From IMG/VR virus record IMGVR_UViG_3300010373_000029, positions 1 through 36,880 of that record: a DNA stretch of 36,880 bases; one strand, given 5' to 3'. The position numbers and the translations under genes were made by a program. Below the pieces are notes generated by a model, which saw only the letters and a list, made by a program, of their open reading frames with translations, had not been told where the DNA came from and made no database searches. The stretch is from a virus. Positions 7,485 to 15,645 of this stretch are shown piece after piece (position 1 is the stretch's first letter; each line of letters starts with the position of its first letter).

Positions 7485-8338
7485 TAGATTGACTCCTGTA
7501 GACTGACTTCAGCGTTGAGCGAATTCTTCGAAATGCTTTGCGTGTAGGCGAGTGCAAGCGCTTTGTCGATTTGCATTTGATAGACGTCTTTCAGCCGATA
7601 ACCTCTCAGCGTGTAGTTGAAGTACGTCGTGCCACGCCTACCGCCACAAAGCCAAACGAGAAAAGGCGCGTCCATATCGTGCAAGGTCATCATGAGATCA
7701 ATATCGACGTTGTACGTGATAGCGGAAGGATAGCTTTTAAAACTGAGCTTAAAAGCCGCCGTTTCGTCGGACTTTTGAATGCTGTAGCGACCGGACAAGG
7801 TCTTTTTGATCTTCGAATTGCGATCAACCGTGACAGCTTGAATCGTAGGATATCCCGCGAGCGTTCCTATCTCAGTCGTTGCAATGCAAGTATTCAGGTA
7901 CTTGTCCGCGTTTGCGACTTGTGTTGTTGTGATCGAAATTTGAATGGACTTCGTCGTGACGGAATCAAATTCATAGTAGGCACTGTTATCGGAAAACGTC
8001 GTTTCACTGATTTTACCGCCCGACATTGCGCCGTTAAGTCCTACGGCATTCGTGAAGTCGGTCCAAGCTCCGCCGCTATTGAGATACTTTGCCGTGAACT
8101 GTTTAAAATTATGGTCAAGAAGAAGAAGGCGCGTGATCGGCACCGACGACGGGAAAACCACTGTGAGCAATTCGGTCGTCGAATCGTTGCTTCCGCTTGT
8201 GTACCAATAGCTATAAGGGTTTCGATCCAAGCAAAAATTACCCGTCGTCGATCCGTTCGACGGTACGCTTGTCGCGGAAGCGCCATTTGCTGCAAGACAG
8301 ACCGAAGTATTGAAGAACTTTACGCCGCCTGTGATCAT
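7484..8338 (-). CDS. Distal-tail-like protein with discoidin-type N-terminal domain
   Basis: 284 residues; start ATG 8338 overlaps the tape-measure stop by 4 bases. Residues 30-150 show the alternating strands of a galactose-binding/F5-8C-like jelly roll (YWYTSGSND...VPITRLLLLDHNF...YLNSGGAWTDF), followed by a second beta region (175-284). Distal tail proteins joining tube and tip often have such a carbohydrate-binding-like insertion. It sits between tape measure and hub-like protein, as a Dit would. A minor tail protein that touches host sugars is the alternative. Confidence 0.65.
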   Translation of the reverse strand: MITGGVKFFNTSVCLAANGASATSVPSNGSTTGNFCLDRNPYSYWYTSGSNDSTTELLTVVFPSSVPITRLLLLDHNFKQFTAKYLNSGGAWTDFTNAVGLNGAMSGGKISETTFSDNSAYYEFDSVTTKSIQISITTTQVANADKYLNTCIATTEIGTLAGYPTIQAVTVDRNSKIKKTLSGRYSIQKSDETAAFKLSFKSYPSAITYNVDIDLMMTLHDMDAPFLVWLCGGRRGTTYFNYTLRGYRLKDVYQMQIDKALALAYTQSISKNSLNAEVSLQESI

Positions 8339-10533
8339 GAGCTTGCCCTATAGGTTCCGATTGCTTTAGCTTCTACGATTTGCGCGGTCAAAACTTGCTG
8401 CGCACTACGTCCGTCAAACCCGATTTGAACGCCTACGTTTTGCGTGCCGCCTTCGCTTCCGTCGTCCTTCGTGTAACCGCGAGATTGCGCCACGCTATCG
8501 ACAACTTCGTTGAAGTTTTGCCTTGGCGCGATCAGCTCGCCCGGTTCTAGCAAGAAGGGTTGACTATCGCCGTAGCCCGGTCCTGCGACCGCACCGCCCG
8601 TTGCCGCTGCACTTACCTTACCTACTTGCTCAGCGCCAAATGCTACCGCCGCCGCCGCGCCTGCGATACCGAGTGCAGGTCCGACGATTGGAATCGTCGA
8701 GAAGCCTGCGTAAATGTTCATGGCGGATTCAGCCGTTTTGATCACGATATTTGCTATCGAAGCAACTTTTCCGATCTCTTTTAAAGTCGAATTGCTTGAA
8801 GTTTGAAGTTGCGCGAGATCACCGAAAGCGGATTTCGTGCCTTGATAAACGGTTGAATGCATGGCTTCGTCGATCGCGGCATAAGCCGTACCGTACTTCA
8901 CTTGCTCTTCTAAGAAGCGATTGTGCTGCGCTTGCTCATACTTAAGGTCGTCTTCGAAGACCTTCTTTTTTGCCTTCTCTTGCGTCTCAGTATTTTTCTT
9001 AATGTCCGCGATCTCTTTTTTATCGGCCTGTGTGCGGATCGTCTCCATTCCAACGCCGTGCTGTTTTGCAGCGGCTTCTTGCTGTTGATCGAACTGCTTT
9101 TGAATTTGCAAATCTTCTTCGTTTTGCGTCTTTTCGTCTTGACGAATTTGAGCAAGGCGCTCTTGAAGAAGCTGCTTTTCTTCGGCGCTTTGCTTCGATC
9201 CAAGCGCTTTCAGAGTTTCAATCTCTTGCTTCTTCAACTCAATTGCGGCTTGCGATGCATTTTGGAGTTGAAGCAACGTGTAATCTTGCTCAGCTTTATC
9301 AAGCGCCCGGCGATTTGCGTCCTGTGCGGCACGATCCGCCGCCGCTTTGTCGGCAAACTTTTTCTTTGTAGCGTCCTGAGTTTCAGCGCCTTTTTCAGTC
9401 GCCTCATTCGCTTCTGTCCACGCCGTCTTTGCGTCGGTTCCGATCTTGGAAAATGCCGCCGCGATATCCGCCAAGCCCTGCTTAATTTTGCTCGCGTCAA
9501 ACGTGAACGCGCCTTGCAGAATAGAGCCTACGCCCTTCGCGACGTTCGCAAGCTGCGCGAGATCGGCGATAAAGCTTTGCACAACCGCCTTCACTTGATT
9601 GAAGTGAAGCACAAGCTCAGTGAGCGCGATCGAGATCAGGCCGATTCCAAGTCCAGCGAGAAGCGCTTGCGTAAGAGTCAACTGCGTATTGAGCGCGATC
9701 ATCGCGGCACGCACGACAAGGAAAGCGTTTGCCATGATCGGAAGCGCTACACCTACGGCTGTAATCGCAAGACCTGCGACAATGAGAGACGCCTTCAAAT
9801 CGACAAGTGAGCTATTTGCGTCTTTCGAAGGCTGTATGAAACTGGTAATCGTTTCTATCACGCTCGCCACAGCGGGCGCAAAGCGCGATCCAAGTTCGAC
9901 TTCACTCTCTTCGAATGCTGTCGCAAGCTTCTTTGTCGCAAGGGTAACAGGGTCAATCGCCGAAGCAGCTCCGCCGTACTTCCCGTTGACGAAGTCAAGA
10001 ACTTGGGCGTAGCGCTGAGCTTCCGTGCTTGTCGCGGATATTTGAAGCCCTTGGCGAAGCAGCATGCCGGTGCCGGTTCCGATCGCCTTGCCTAATTGTT
10101 CGGCGGCGCTTGGAAGCGAAATGCCTTGCGCTTGAGCAAGGTCCGCAATCGCCTGCGTGAGCTGTTTTGTCACCGGAACTTGTCCGAGATACGTTTGCGC
10201 TACGGCCTGCGCCTGCGTAATTTGAGTCGTTGAAATGCCGGTGACAGCCGACACTTCTTCAGCGTAAGCTTTGTACGACTCTTTGAGCTGATCGGTGTAA
10301 ATGCCTTGGTTTTGAAGCGCGTTTGACAGCTCCAAAGAAGCATTGTTTGCGTCGGAAAAAGCTTTCACCGATACGGCGACTTGAGCGCTGAGCGCGGCAA
10401 ACGCGACGCCTGAAACCTTGGCGATCTCAGAGAGTGCGCCTTCTAGGTCTTCGGTCTTCGCCTTGACGTCATCATAAGCTTGTTTGACGTCTTTGGTGTC
10501 CGCACTAATTTTGATTAATAGATCGTCCGACAC
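8335..10533 (-). CDS. Tape measure protein
   Basis: 732 residues. The N-terminus (1-110) is a long helix pattern typical of tape measures (SADTKDVKQAYDDVKAKTED). Hydrophobic membrane-type segments lie roughly at 245-310 and 635-660, with Gln/Lys/Glu-rich coiled coil between about 390 and 540. At the family rate of about 0.15 nm per residue this would give a tail near 110 nm, so a siphovirus-like particle. The 5' end overlaps the chaperone T stop by 29 bases. No lytic transglycosylase or peptidase motif is apparent. The gene is on the minus strand; long plus-strand frames across it are shadows. Confidence 0.9.
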   Translation of the reverse strand: MSDDLLIKISADTKDVKQAYDDVKAKTEDLEGALSEIAKVSGVAFAALSAQVAVSVKAFSDANNASLELSNALQNQGIYTDQLKESYKAYAEEVSAVTGISTTQITQAQAVAQTYLGQVPVTKQLTQAIADLAQAQGISLPSAAEQLGKAIGTGTGMLLRQGLQISATSTEAQRYAQVLDFVNGKYGGAASAIDPVTLATKKLATAFEESEVELGSRFAPAVASVIETITSFIQPSKDANSSLVDLKASLIVAGLAITAVGVALPIMANAFLVVRAAMIALNTQLTLTQALLAGLGIGLISIALTELVLHFNQVKAVVQSFIADLAQLANVAKGVGSILQGAFTFDASKIKQGLADIAAAFSKIGTDAKTAWTEANEATEKGAETQDATKKKFADKAAADRAAQDANRRALDKAEQDYTLLQLQNASQAAIELKKQEIETLKALGSKQSAEEKQLLQERLAQIRQDEKTQNEEDLQIQKQFDQQQEAAAKQHGVGMETIRTQADKKEIADIKKNTETQEKAKKKVFEDDLKYEQAQHNRFLEEQVKYGTAYAAIDEAMHSTVYQGTKSAFGDLAQLQTSSNSTLKEIGKVASIANIVIKTAESAMNIYAGFSTIPIVGPALGIAGAAAAVAFGAEQVGKVSAAATGGAVAGPGYGDSQPFLLEPGELIAPRQNFNEVVDSVAQSRGYTKDDGSEGGTQNVGVQIGFDGRSAQQVLTAQIVEAKAIGTYRASS

Positions 10534-11205
10534 TCGCCGCCTTCTTTCGCTCTTCTAAAAGCGCCAAAGCCCGCGCTTCCATTGCCTTATCGTGTTCTTC
10601 GGTGAACTGAGCTTCTTCGTCTTCAGAAGCTACACCTAAAATTTCGTCGAGGGAAGCGATCTCGGCTTTATGGAGCTTTGCAAAGAAGCTCATACGGTAA
10701 TACTCTTTTTTCGTCGAGCGAACGCGAATGTGCTCAAGGAACGCGACAAGCTGTCGCATCGTCAAATCTAAAAATTCTTCGATCGTGAAGCCGTATTCGC
10801 TTGCGATCAGGTCGAAGATTGCGCCCCAATCAGTTGATTGAGGCTTTCCGCGTTTCCCGTTTCGACGTCCTTCTTGAGCTTGTCCATAACCGGCTGTGAA
10901 ATGCCGATCGTTTTCAGAAGTGCGCCCATCATGGCGACGCGGTCTTGATTCGTGACGATCGCTTCGCGGAGCGCTTCAAGCGACGTGATTACGCTCTTGT
11001 CTTTGAGCAGGAAAAACACGACTTCGCTGATCTCAGCTAAGCGCCTGTTTTCGAAAATACCTTTCACTTGCTCTTGTCCGAAACGCTCATTCATCCAAAG
11101 TTGCGCGTTGAGCGAAAACTTCTTCAGCGTGAACGTCTTGTCAGGGAATTCAGATAACGTGAAAGTTGCTTCTTCAGGCTTCAAATCACTTAGATTCAGT
11201 TTCAT
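10505..11205 (-). CDS. Tail assembly chaperone G-T fusion made by -1 frameshift
   Basis: Reading from ATG 11205, ribosomes that slip back one base at GGGAAAC (10852-10858) leave the G frame and continue in the T frame to 10505, giving a 233-residue product (701 bases plus one re-read base equals 234 codons). After the slip the new frame is open: RGKPQSTDWGAIFDLIASEY, then a helical domain starting EYGFTIEEFLDL. This domain matches the tail chaperone T pattern (a WGxIxxLxxxGxT-like opening). Lambda and many siphophages use the same trick to load tail subunits on the tape measure. The T segment alone has only a TTG start (10765) in the middle of a domain, which argues that it is made by frameshifting. 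Confidence 0.85.
10807..11205 (-). CDS. Tail assembly chaperone G
   Basis: 132 residues, the unshifted product. It is a small mixed alpha/beta protein (TFTLSEFPDKTFTLKKFSLN, then helices) located just before the tape measure, where chaperone G always sits. ATG 11205 is preferred over TTG 11232 because the extra residues are not domain-like, but neither has a clear Shine-Dalgarno. Most ribosomes should end at TGA 10807-10809, with a minority shifting to make G-T. It binds tape measure and tail tube during tail assembly and is absent from the virion in related phages. Confidence 0.82.
   Translation of the reverse strand: MKLNLSDLKPEEATFTLSEFPDKTFTLKKFSLNAQLWMNERFGQEQVKGIFENRRLAEISEVVFFLLKDKSVITSLEALREAIVTNQDRVAMMGALLKTIGISQPVMDKLKKDVETGNAESLNQLIGAQSST
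10852..10858 (-). other. Programmed -1 frameshift slippery site GGGAAAC
   Basis: In the G frame the codons read acG GGA AAC, so the heptamer is in the required X-XXY-YYZ register; lambda uses GGGAAAG at the same place. The -1 frame is open from here to 10505. No obvious downstream pseudoknot was modelled. Confidence 0.85.
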
Positions 11206-11256
11206 AGCATTTTGATAGCACAGACATTTCAATGACTTACAGCGTTAATTTTATGC

Positions 11257-11285
11257 TTGCTTGGTATTACCTTTTATGTAATACT
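11257..11285 (+). promoter_or_regulatory. Promoter with overlapping 21-bp inverted repeat, moron island
   Basis: A -35-like TTGCTT (11257-11262) is followed 16 bases later by TAATAC (11279-11284). Inside it is a perfect inverted repeat GTATTAC-N7-GTAATAC at 11264-11284, placed as an operator would be. It precedes the lipoprotein gene by about 20 bases. A near-copy of the repeat is at 34545-34565. Confidence 0.6.
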
Positions 11286-11304
11286 GTATTCAGAGGTTAC
11301 GGTT

Positions 11305-11745
11305 ATGAAAACGATCTCAATGCTTCTTCTAGCAACTCTTTTAAGCGCCTGTGGCGGAGCACCTAGCGGTTCAGGCGCTTCGGATACCTCCACGGGTACA
11401 GGTTCCGGCGGCGGTAGCGGCGGGGGGTCAGGCGGCGGCGGAGCAGGTCCAGCGACTCACGTCTACGAAATGGACGTCACTTGCCAAGGCACGGACTTTC
11501 AGTACGCGCCTGCGATCTTCGGAGTCGGTGCAAACCAACTCAGTCCCGGTCCGCAAAGCTGTGTCAGCGGTCAAACGCTCACCTACACGTTGACCGATAC
11601 GCAAGCCGATCTTCAAATCACGGGCAACGGCGATCACGAAAACAATCCCGGCTTCTACGTCTCGGTTGTGATCTTAAAAGACGGCGTGCAAGTGCTCAGT
11701 TGGAACGTCGGTACGGGCGTGTCGCAAGATTCGGGGACGCTATGA
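11305..11745 (+). CDS. Moron-type outer-membrane lipoprotein
   Basis: 146 residues. Start ATG 11305 has AGAGGT 7 bases upstream; a longer frame back to 11257 would cross the promoter. The signal peptide is textbook (MKTISMLLLATLLSAC, lipobox LSAC with Cys 16). A Gly/Ser-rich flexible linker follows (about 20-50), then a compact beta domain with two Cys (CQGTDFQY, QSCVSGQTLTYTL). It is the first gene of a plus-strand cluster inserted between minus-strand tail genes, the classic arrangement for an accessory gene expressed independently. Surface exclusion or receptor masking is the usual job of such phage lipoproteins but is not shown here. Confidence 0.75.
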   Translation: MKTISMLLLATLLSACGGAPSGSGASDTSTGTGSGGGSGGGSGGGGAGPATHVYEMDVTCQGTDFQYAPAIFGVGANQLSPGPQSCVSGQTLTYTLTDTQADLQITGNGDHENNPGFYVSVVILKDGVQVLSWNVGTGVSQDSGTL

Positions 11746-11978
11746 ATGGAACACCTAAAACTCTACGCGACGCAATCACAAAGGCGGCGGAAGCGATCAA
11801 TGAATTATCAGCTGAAGCAAAGCTCGATCATCGACTTGGGAATATAGATATCGTTATGCTTGAAACGCACATTAGAGACTTCTTAGCACAAAAGTTTAGT
11901 GCTGCGATCTTGAACGCAGCGGAAACGCCTACGGAAAAGGAATTGAGTGACTTATGGCAAAGTATCTCGGCGGCTTAG
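11742..11978 (+). CDS. Small helical protein, unknown
   Basis: 78 residues. The start ATG overlaps the lipoprotein stop as ATGA, which fixes the start and implies translational coupling. It is predicted to be mostly helical with heptad-like Ala/Leu spacing (AITKAAEAINELSAEAKL). There are no Cys, signal peptide or membrane segment. The longer frame back to 11481 is a shadow of the lipoprotein. Function unknown. Confidence 0.65.
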   Translation: MNGTPKTLRDAITKAAEAINELSAEAKLDHRLGNIDIVMLETHIRDFLAQKFSAAILNAAETPTEKELSDLWQSISAA

Positions 11979-12130
11979 CTATCATCGTGCTATTGACGGT
12001 ATTACCTTGCTGTGGTAAGGCAAAGGGCGATAGCGGCGTGCATGCTGAGATCATCGCTTCGCCGGACGGATCGACTTGCTACGGAATATTCGACGGCGAC
12101 GGAACTTTGAAAGGCGGTAATTGCAAATGA
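11954..12130 (+). CDS. 58-residue secreted/lipoprotein-like micro-gene
   Basis: A hydrophobic stretch (about 5-19: LGGLAIIVLLTVLPCC) after MAKY looks like a short signal peptide or anchor with two Cys at its end, although LPCC is not a standard lipobox. The mature part contains a second Cys pair (STCYG, GNCK) and could form a disulfide-bonded mini-domain. It overlaps the preceding gene by 25 bases in another frame and ends in ATGA shared with the next gene. AAGGA lies 11 bases upstream, a little far. A second envelope-directed product in the same island. Confidence 0.55.
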   Translation: MAKYLGGLAIIVLLTVLPCCGKAKGDSGVHAEIIASPDGSTCYGIFDGDGTLKGGNCK

Positions 12131-12312
12131 ACGAATGGCGATATTTGGGCGACGGAGTTTACGCAAAGTTTGACGGCTTCCACGTCTTGCTTCGTAAGAA
12201 TAGCCACGAAAATGAAGATAGCGAAATTGCTTTGGAGCTGAGCGTTTTCATGGCGCTCATGACCTTCGGCGGAAAAAATTTCAACTTCGAATTTGAGGTT
12301 AAGCATGGCTAA
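12127..12312 (+). CDS. Conserved small phage protein (YLGDGVYA-type)
   Basis: 61 residues starting at the ATG that overlaps the previous stop as ATGA. The motif W-x-YLGDGVYAxFDGF near the N-terminus, followed by HVLLRKN and a helix, is a pattern I recognise from small proteins scattered over many phage and plasmid genomes. Their function is unknown. It is soluble with no Cys. The TTG at 12121 in the same frame is an unlikely start. Confidence 0.65.
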   Translation: MNEWRYLGDGVYAKFDGFHVLLRKNSHENEDSEIALELSVFMALMTFGGKNFNFEFEVKHG

Positions 12313-12502
12313 GAAAAAGCGTAGTCCGCTCAAGATAACTACGATCACCTACGGGCGAACGATTCAAACCGCGCTCGGCGAAAACTGTAAGGTCGAAATG
12401 ACGGCTGAGATTCCACGCTCCATGACGCCAGAATCCGCCACGAATCGGCTTGAAATTCTAGTGAAGAACGAACTCGACAAACGATTTAGAAGGTTCCGAT
12501 GA
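12305..12502 (+). CDS. Small basic protein, unknown
   Basis: 65 residues from ATG 12305, with GAGG 5-6 bases upstream. The first 15 residues are strongly basic (MAKKKRSPLK) and the C-terminus is a basic helix ending RFRRFR; the centre holds two strands. The charge suggests nucleic-acid binding but no fold is recognisable. It overlaps the previous gene by 8 bases and ends in ATGA shared with the next. Confidence 0.6.
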   Translation: MAKKKRSPLKITTITYGRTIQTALGENCKVEMTAEIPRSMTPESATNRLEILVKNELDKRFRRFR

Positions 12503-12690
12503 GCAACCTTAAATCAATCAAAAAACCAAATCCCTACGCCCGCAAGATCGTCGTTCCGTTCAAGGTCAACGCTGACGAAATGCGCGAGCTTCTGAAGAAG
12601 GCGCACCAATACACGAAGGGCAATATCAGCGAATGGGTCCGTTTCGCAGCGCTCAACTTCAAACCGAAAAAAGAGGACTTTGAAAAATGA
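12499..12690 (+). CDS. Putative ribbon-helix-helix-type DNA-binding protein
   Basis: 63 residues. A basic start is followed by a strand-like IVVPFKVNADEMRELL and two helices with NISEWVRFAAL. This strand-helix-helix order with a Ser-Glu-Trp-Val turn resembles MobC/ribbon-helix-helix proteins. It may regulate the island, possibly through the inverted repeat at 11264-11284, but that link is speculative. Start and stop are both in 4-bp ATGA overlaps. Confidence 0.55.
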   Translation: MSNLKSIKKPNPYARKIVVPFKVNADEMRELLKKAHQYTKGNISEWVRFAALNFKPKKEDFEK

Positions 12691-13100
12691 GCAAGCCACA
12701 GCCGACAAAGTACGATCGCAAGGCGGTGTACACCGGGCGTCGTCTTAGTTCAAACGGCAAGGTTTATCATCGCTTCGAGTTGCTACCTGAGCGCGAGTCA
12801 ATGTACTTCACAGGCGTGGTAGGCGTTTGGCTTGGACACACCTACGAATGCACAGATGATAGAATCGCCAAGCGTCCTAAAATGACCGACGATCCGCGAG
12901 AAGACAACGCTGAATGGGAAGCCGCCGACGCCGAAGTAGACGCAAAGAACGCTCAAAAACGCGCTGAAGCTAAGATCAGGGCTTCCACTAAACCTGCTCT
13001 TAAAAAGGCTGTAGAAGCACTTCGCCCGCTTGTGCGCGGCAAGGACTACTTTGCTCGCAAGGCGTTGATCGAATATCTCGCTGAACTATCCAAAAAATAA
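12687..13100 (+). CDS. Last moron-island protein, unknown
   Basis: 137 residues, start overlapping the previous stop as ATGA. The N-terminal half is beta-like (KVYHRFELLPE, MYFTGVVGVWLGHTYECTDD); the C-terminal half is a long charged Ala/Glu/Lys helix (about 75-110) and a final helix. There is no signal peptide or known motif. It ends 2 bases before a strong hairpin. Confidence 0.6.
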   Translation: MSKPQPTKYDRKAVYTGRRLSSNGKVYHRFELLPERESMYFTGVVGVWLGHTYECTDDRIAKRPKMTDDPREDNAEWEAADAEVDAKNAQKRAEAKIRASTKPALKKAVEALRPLVRGKDYFARKALIEYLAELSKK

Positions 13101-13102
13101 AA

Positions 13103-13132
13103 ACGCCGTACCCCCTTTCGAGGATACGGCGT
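13103..13132 (-). terminator. Intrinsic terminator after the tail-tube gene
   Basis: The perfect 8-bp stem ACGCCGTA/TACGGCGT is followed on the minus strand by TTTTTATTTTTT, so it ends leftward transcripts coming from the tail-tube gene. In the plus direction there is no T-run, so it is a poor terminator for the moron island. A second weaker stem AGGCGG/CCGCCT lies at 13143-13163. Confidence 0.75.
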
Positions 13133-13175
13133 CCCGGAGAAAAGGCGGGGAATCACGCCGCCTATGGCCCACCTA

Positions 13176-14069
13176 TCAGGTGAAGGTCGTCGGAATCACA
13201 GACCGGATCTTGAAGACCGCGTCTTGAACCGAGTCATAGATGCATGACACTTTGATCTCGGTTTGGCTGAACGCGAATTCGTCGAACGCGATCGGGAAGC
13301 CGGAAGCGATGCAGTTGAATGCTTCGATTTCGAACATTTCAGCCGTCGCACGCTTCTGAGCAAGAATCACCGCACCGAAAGCCGGAAGCGTGGTGCTTGC
13401 CGATCCGATCGTGATATCGCTCGATCCGTTGTTCACCGGACGTGCCGAGAAAATCGCCGTGTCTCCCGCCACAAGTGCAATCGTTCCCGATCCGCCCGTG
13501 AGAGTCAGACCGAAGTTCGGAATGTCCACGCTCGCGCCGGTCGTGATCGAAAGCGGCGTAGCAGTGACTTTCAGGCCGTCGCTTTGGTACGTACCCGCGT
13601 TGCCGCGAGCAATGTCCACGTCGGACATGAGGTACACGTCAACGTGAGTCGCGTCAGTAGCGACAAGAACGTACTTGCCGAACTTCACGTCGCCTTTGCT
13701 TGCAGTCTTCACAGCGATCGACGCAAGGCCGGTCGTGGCTTGCATGACCGAAGTGCCCTTAACGTTCGTCAATGCTGAAACGCTTGCGTCAGTTTCAGCC
13801 GCGTTGTCCGTGTTCGTTCCTCCCAAAAACTGCGTGAACAAAAATCCCGGATACGCTTTGACCTTACAAGCAAGCTCAGCTTTGATCGTCTTGCTTTCAG
13901 CCGCCCACGAAAACTTTTGAGCGCCGCCGTACAGCTCTTCGAGCGCAGCTTGCATGCTGATATTTGCGGAACCGATCACTTTCAAAATGCCGTATGGCGT
14001 GTGATCGACGCGTGAATACGGCGACAGCGAGTGTACGCCGAAAACAATTCTTGGTGCCGATAAACTCAT
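13176..14069 (-). CDS. Major tail tube protein
   Basis: 297 residues. The first 90 residues have the tube-type pattern GVHSLSPYSRVDHTPYGILKVIGSANISM with strands and one helix. The centre (95-230) is an inserted beta domain with GGSGTIALVAGD, probably Ig-like. The C-terminus closes the tube fold (EIEAFNCIASGFPIAFDEFAFSQTEIKVS). It is followed directly by a terminator, consistent with an abundant protein. Its ribosome site is of the GGGGGA type (14074-14079). Position after tail-terminator genes and before chaperones is standard. Confidence 0.82.
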   Translation of the reverse strand: MSLSAPRIVFGVHSLSPYSRVDHTPYGILKVIGSANISMQAALEELYGGAQKFSWAAESKTIKAELACKVKAYPGFLFTQFLGGTNTDNAAETDASVSALTNVKGTSVMQATTGLASIAVKTASKGDVKFGKYVLVATDATHVDVYLMSDVDIARGNAGTYQSDGLKVTATPLSITTGASVDIPNFGLTLTGGSGTIALVAGDTAIFSARPVNNGSSDITIGSASTTLPAFGAVILAQKRATAEMFEIEAFNCIASGFPIAFDEFAFSQTEIKVSCIYDSVQDAVFKIRSVIPTTFT

Positions 14070-14080
14070 ATCTTCCCCCT

Positions 14081-14602
14081 TTAGGCTATAGCCATCGTTA
14101 GCGAGATGCCGCCTACTCTGATCTCTTCCGATGAATCAGTATCCAACTTAAAGGAAATAGGCCGCACTGTCTCGATTTTTATTTTGTTCGAAGTCACCGG
14201 AAAACGGTCGTAGTTACTTTCAAAAACGTCTTTGATCGCTCGCGAATACCGCGCAAGGCGCTTAAGACCTAACGTGTCGTTGCCGCTATCGGTGTGAATG
14301 ATCTCGACAAACACCTTCATGACCTGCGCCGAAGCCGGTCCAATCCCTTGAGTTTGGATATCTTCCACGCCGTAAAAGATCGCGTCTTTGACGTTCAAGT
14401 TCGCAGGCGACCATGATTGCTCAAAAAGGCCGTTATAGCCCGAAGGATTCGTCGTCGAAGCCGTCAAATCAATGTGCTGAATGCCGGACGCCGGAAGACC
14501 TTGTGCGACCTTCTCAGCTTCTACAGCGTCGATCGCCGCGTTGATATTCGACACGATCAAGGCGTTGACGTCTTTCAAAAGGTTTTCAAGATCGTACTTC
14601 AT
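14081..14602 (-). CDS. Tail terminator-like protein
   Basis: 173 residues. N-terminal helix, then beta hairpins and VFVEIIHTDSGNDTLGLKRLARYSRAIKDVF, ending in strands (EEIRVGGISLTMAIA). This alpha/beta layout and the place between the gpG-like gene and the tail tube fit the tail-terminator or head-tail joining proteins. Its start ATG overlaps the previous stop by 4 bases. The assignment is by position and general form; I see no diagnostic motif. Confidence 0.6.
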   Translation of the reverse strand: MKYDLENLLKDVNALIVSNINAAIDAVEAEKVAQGLPASGIQHIDLTASTTNPSGYNGLFEQSWSPANLNVKDAIFYGVEDIQTQGIGPASAQVMKVFVEIIHTDSGNDTLGLKRLARYSRAIKDVFESNYDRFPVTSNKIKIETVRPISFKLDTDSSEEIRVGGISLTMAIA

Positions 14603-15198
14603 GCGAATGCCCCGCTTCCACGCGACTGCTTCAGCACGTAATCGTTGAGAATATTCATCCAGCGTTCGGGACGGCCTTGCTGATCAGAAGTCGCAAACTG
14701 TGATGCTTCCGGTCCGATGAAAAGGAATTTTCGAAGCGGAATTTTCGAGCGTGGCGCATCCGACTGGTGATAGACGCCGTAAGGAATCGTCGTGCCGATC
14801 GTAAGCTCAGTCGCTCCGATGATCGCCACAGCGCCTTGCGCAGTCGCGCTTAAGAGGGACGCCGACAGCGATCCGGTGCGCACCAATAGCGGGTAGTCGA
14901 AGCCCACCTTCTTGATCTTCTCGCGCTGATATGGGCTTTTGGAGACGTCATAGCCTTGTCCACGCTTGACGTCGTTTCCGAACTTCTTACCGAGTGACGT
15001 CGCCCTTACCGAGTGCTTGAATGGCGGATACTGTCCCGGACCTTTGAGCGCAAAAATAGCCTGCTCAGACTTGTAGAAGTCGGCAAGGATAAGCCCGAAA
15101 GGTACGCGCAAATCGCCGGTCGCGTCCGCTGCTCTTTGAATAGCGTTTCGAAAGCGCCGGTCGTTATCGACTTGGTAGGATGTAAACGCTTCCGCCAC
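14599..15198 (-). CDS. Virion morphogenesis protein (Mu gpG / tail-completion family)
   Basis: 199 residues from GTG 15198, three bases after the DUF1320-like stop. The family pattern is visible: QAIFALKGPGQYPPFK, then SPYQREKIKKVGFDYPLLVRTGSLSASL, then IGTTIPYGVYHQSDAP and RKFLFIGPEA. These are the marks of phage virion morphogenesis proteins needed for tail completion and head-tail joining. The rest of the head module is Mu-like too. No signal or membrane segment. Confidence 0.82.
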   Translation of the reverse strand: MAEAFTSYQVDNDRRFRNAIQRAADATGDLRVPFGLILADFYKSEQAIFALKGPGQYPPFKHSVRATSLGKKFGNDVKRGQGYDVSKSPYQREKIKKVGFDYPLLVRTGSLSASLLSATAQGAVAIIGATELTIGTTIPYGVYHQSDAPRSKIPLRKFLFIGPEASQFATSDQQGRPERWMNILNDYVLKQSRGSGAFA

Positions 15199-15201
15199 AG
15201 C

Positions 15202-15645
15202 TCACCATTGCCTTCGGTTTTTGTTGAAGCGCGGATTGACGCCGTTTTGGTTATTGTTCGAATAGAAGCTTGCATTTTGATTGAGCAGCACGGCATCCGA
15301 AAGAGTCGATACGCCGTCTTTGAGATCGGCAAGCGCCTTCATGACGTCCTTCGTGGCGAAGCCGTCGGACTTCACTTGCTGATTTGCGTCCGTCGCAACT
15401 TGCTGTTTGTTCGCCATGATTCCGCGAATGCGATCGGCGACTAGCGTTCGGCAAAAGAGCGACATGAGCGCTAAGCTCATGGTGCCAGTGATCGGCGTCA
15501 CGTAGCGCGATCCGACGTAAGAGTCAATCAGCGCGGACGCTTCGGTAATGAACTGAGTTACTGCGCTAGACGTAACGAGAGAAGTACCCGTAAATTGGAT
15601 ATTCTTGAAGTCAGATTGTACGTCGGTATAAGCGCAGTAACTCAT
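15202..15645 (-). CDS. Head-tail connector, DUF1320 / Mu gp36-like
   Basis: 147 residues. It begins SYCAYTDVQSDFKNIQF and continues with a helix ITEASALIDSYVGSRYVTPI, the standard signature of gp36/DUF1320-type adaptor proteins, then a long helix (LMSLFCRTLVADRIRGIM). The C-terminus ends in an Asn/Arg-rich tail. AAGGTG is 4 bases before ATG 15645. It should bind the portal ring in the mature head. Confidence 0.82.
   Translation of the reverse strand: MSYCAYTDVQSDFKNIQFTGTSLVTSSAVTQFITEASALIDSYVGSRYVTPITGTMSLALMSLFCRTLVADRIRGIMANKQQVATDANQQVKSDGFATKDVMKALADLKDGVSTLSDAVLLNQNASFYSNNNQNGVNPRFNKNRRQW

Noticed and set aside
7538-8353. Plus-strand frame of 271 codons
   Set aside because: Arg/Cys-rich shadow of the distal-tail gene, which has a coupled start and correct gene order.
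8923-9810. Plus-strand Leu-rich frame of 295 codons
   Set aside because: Antisense of the coiled coil in the tape measure; repeated Leu comes from reversed Lys/Glu codons.
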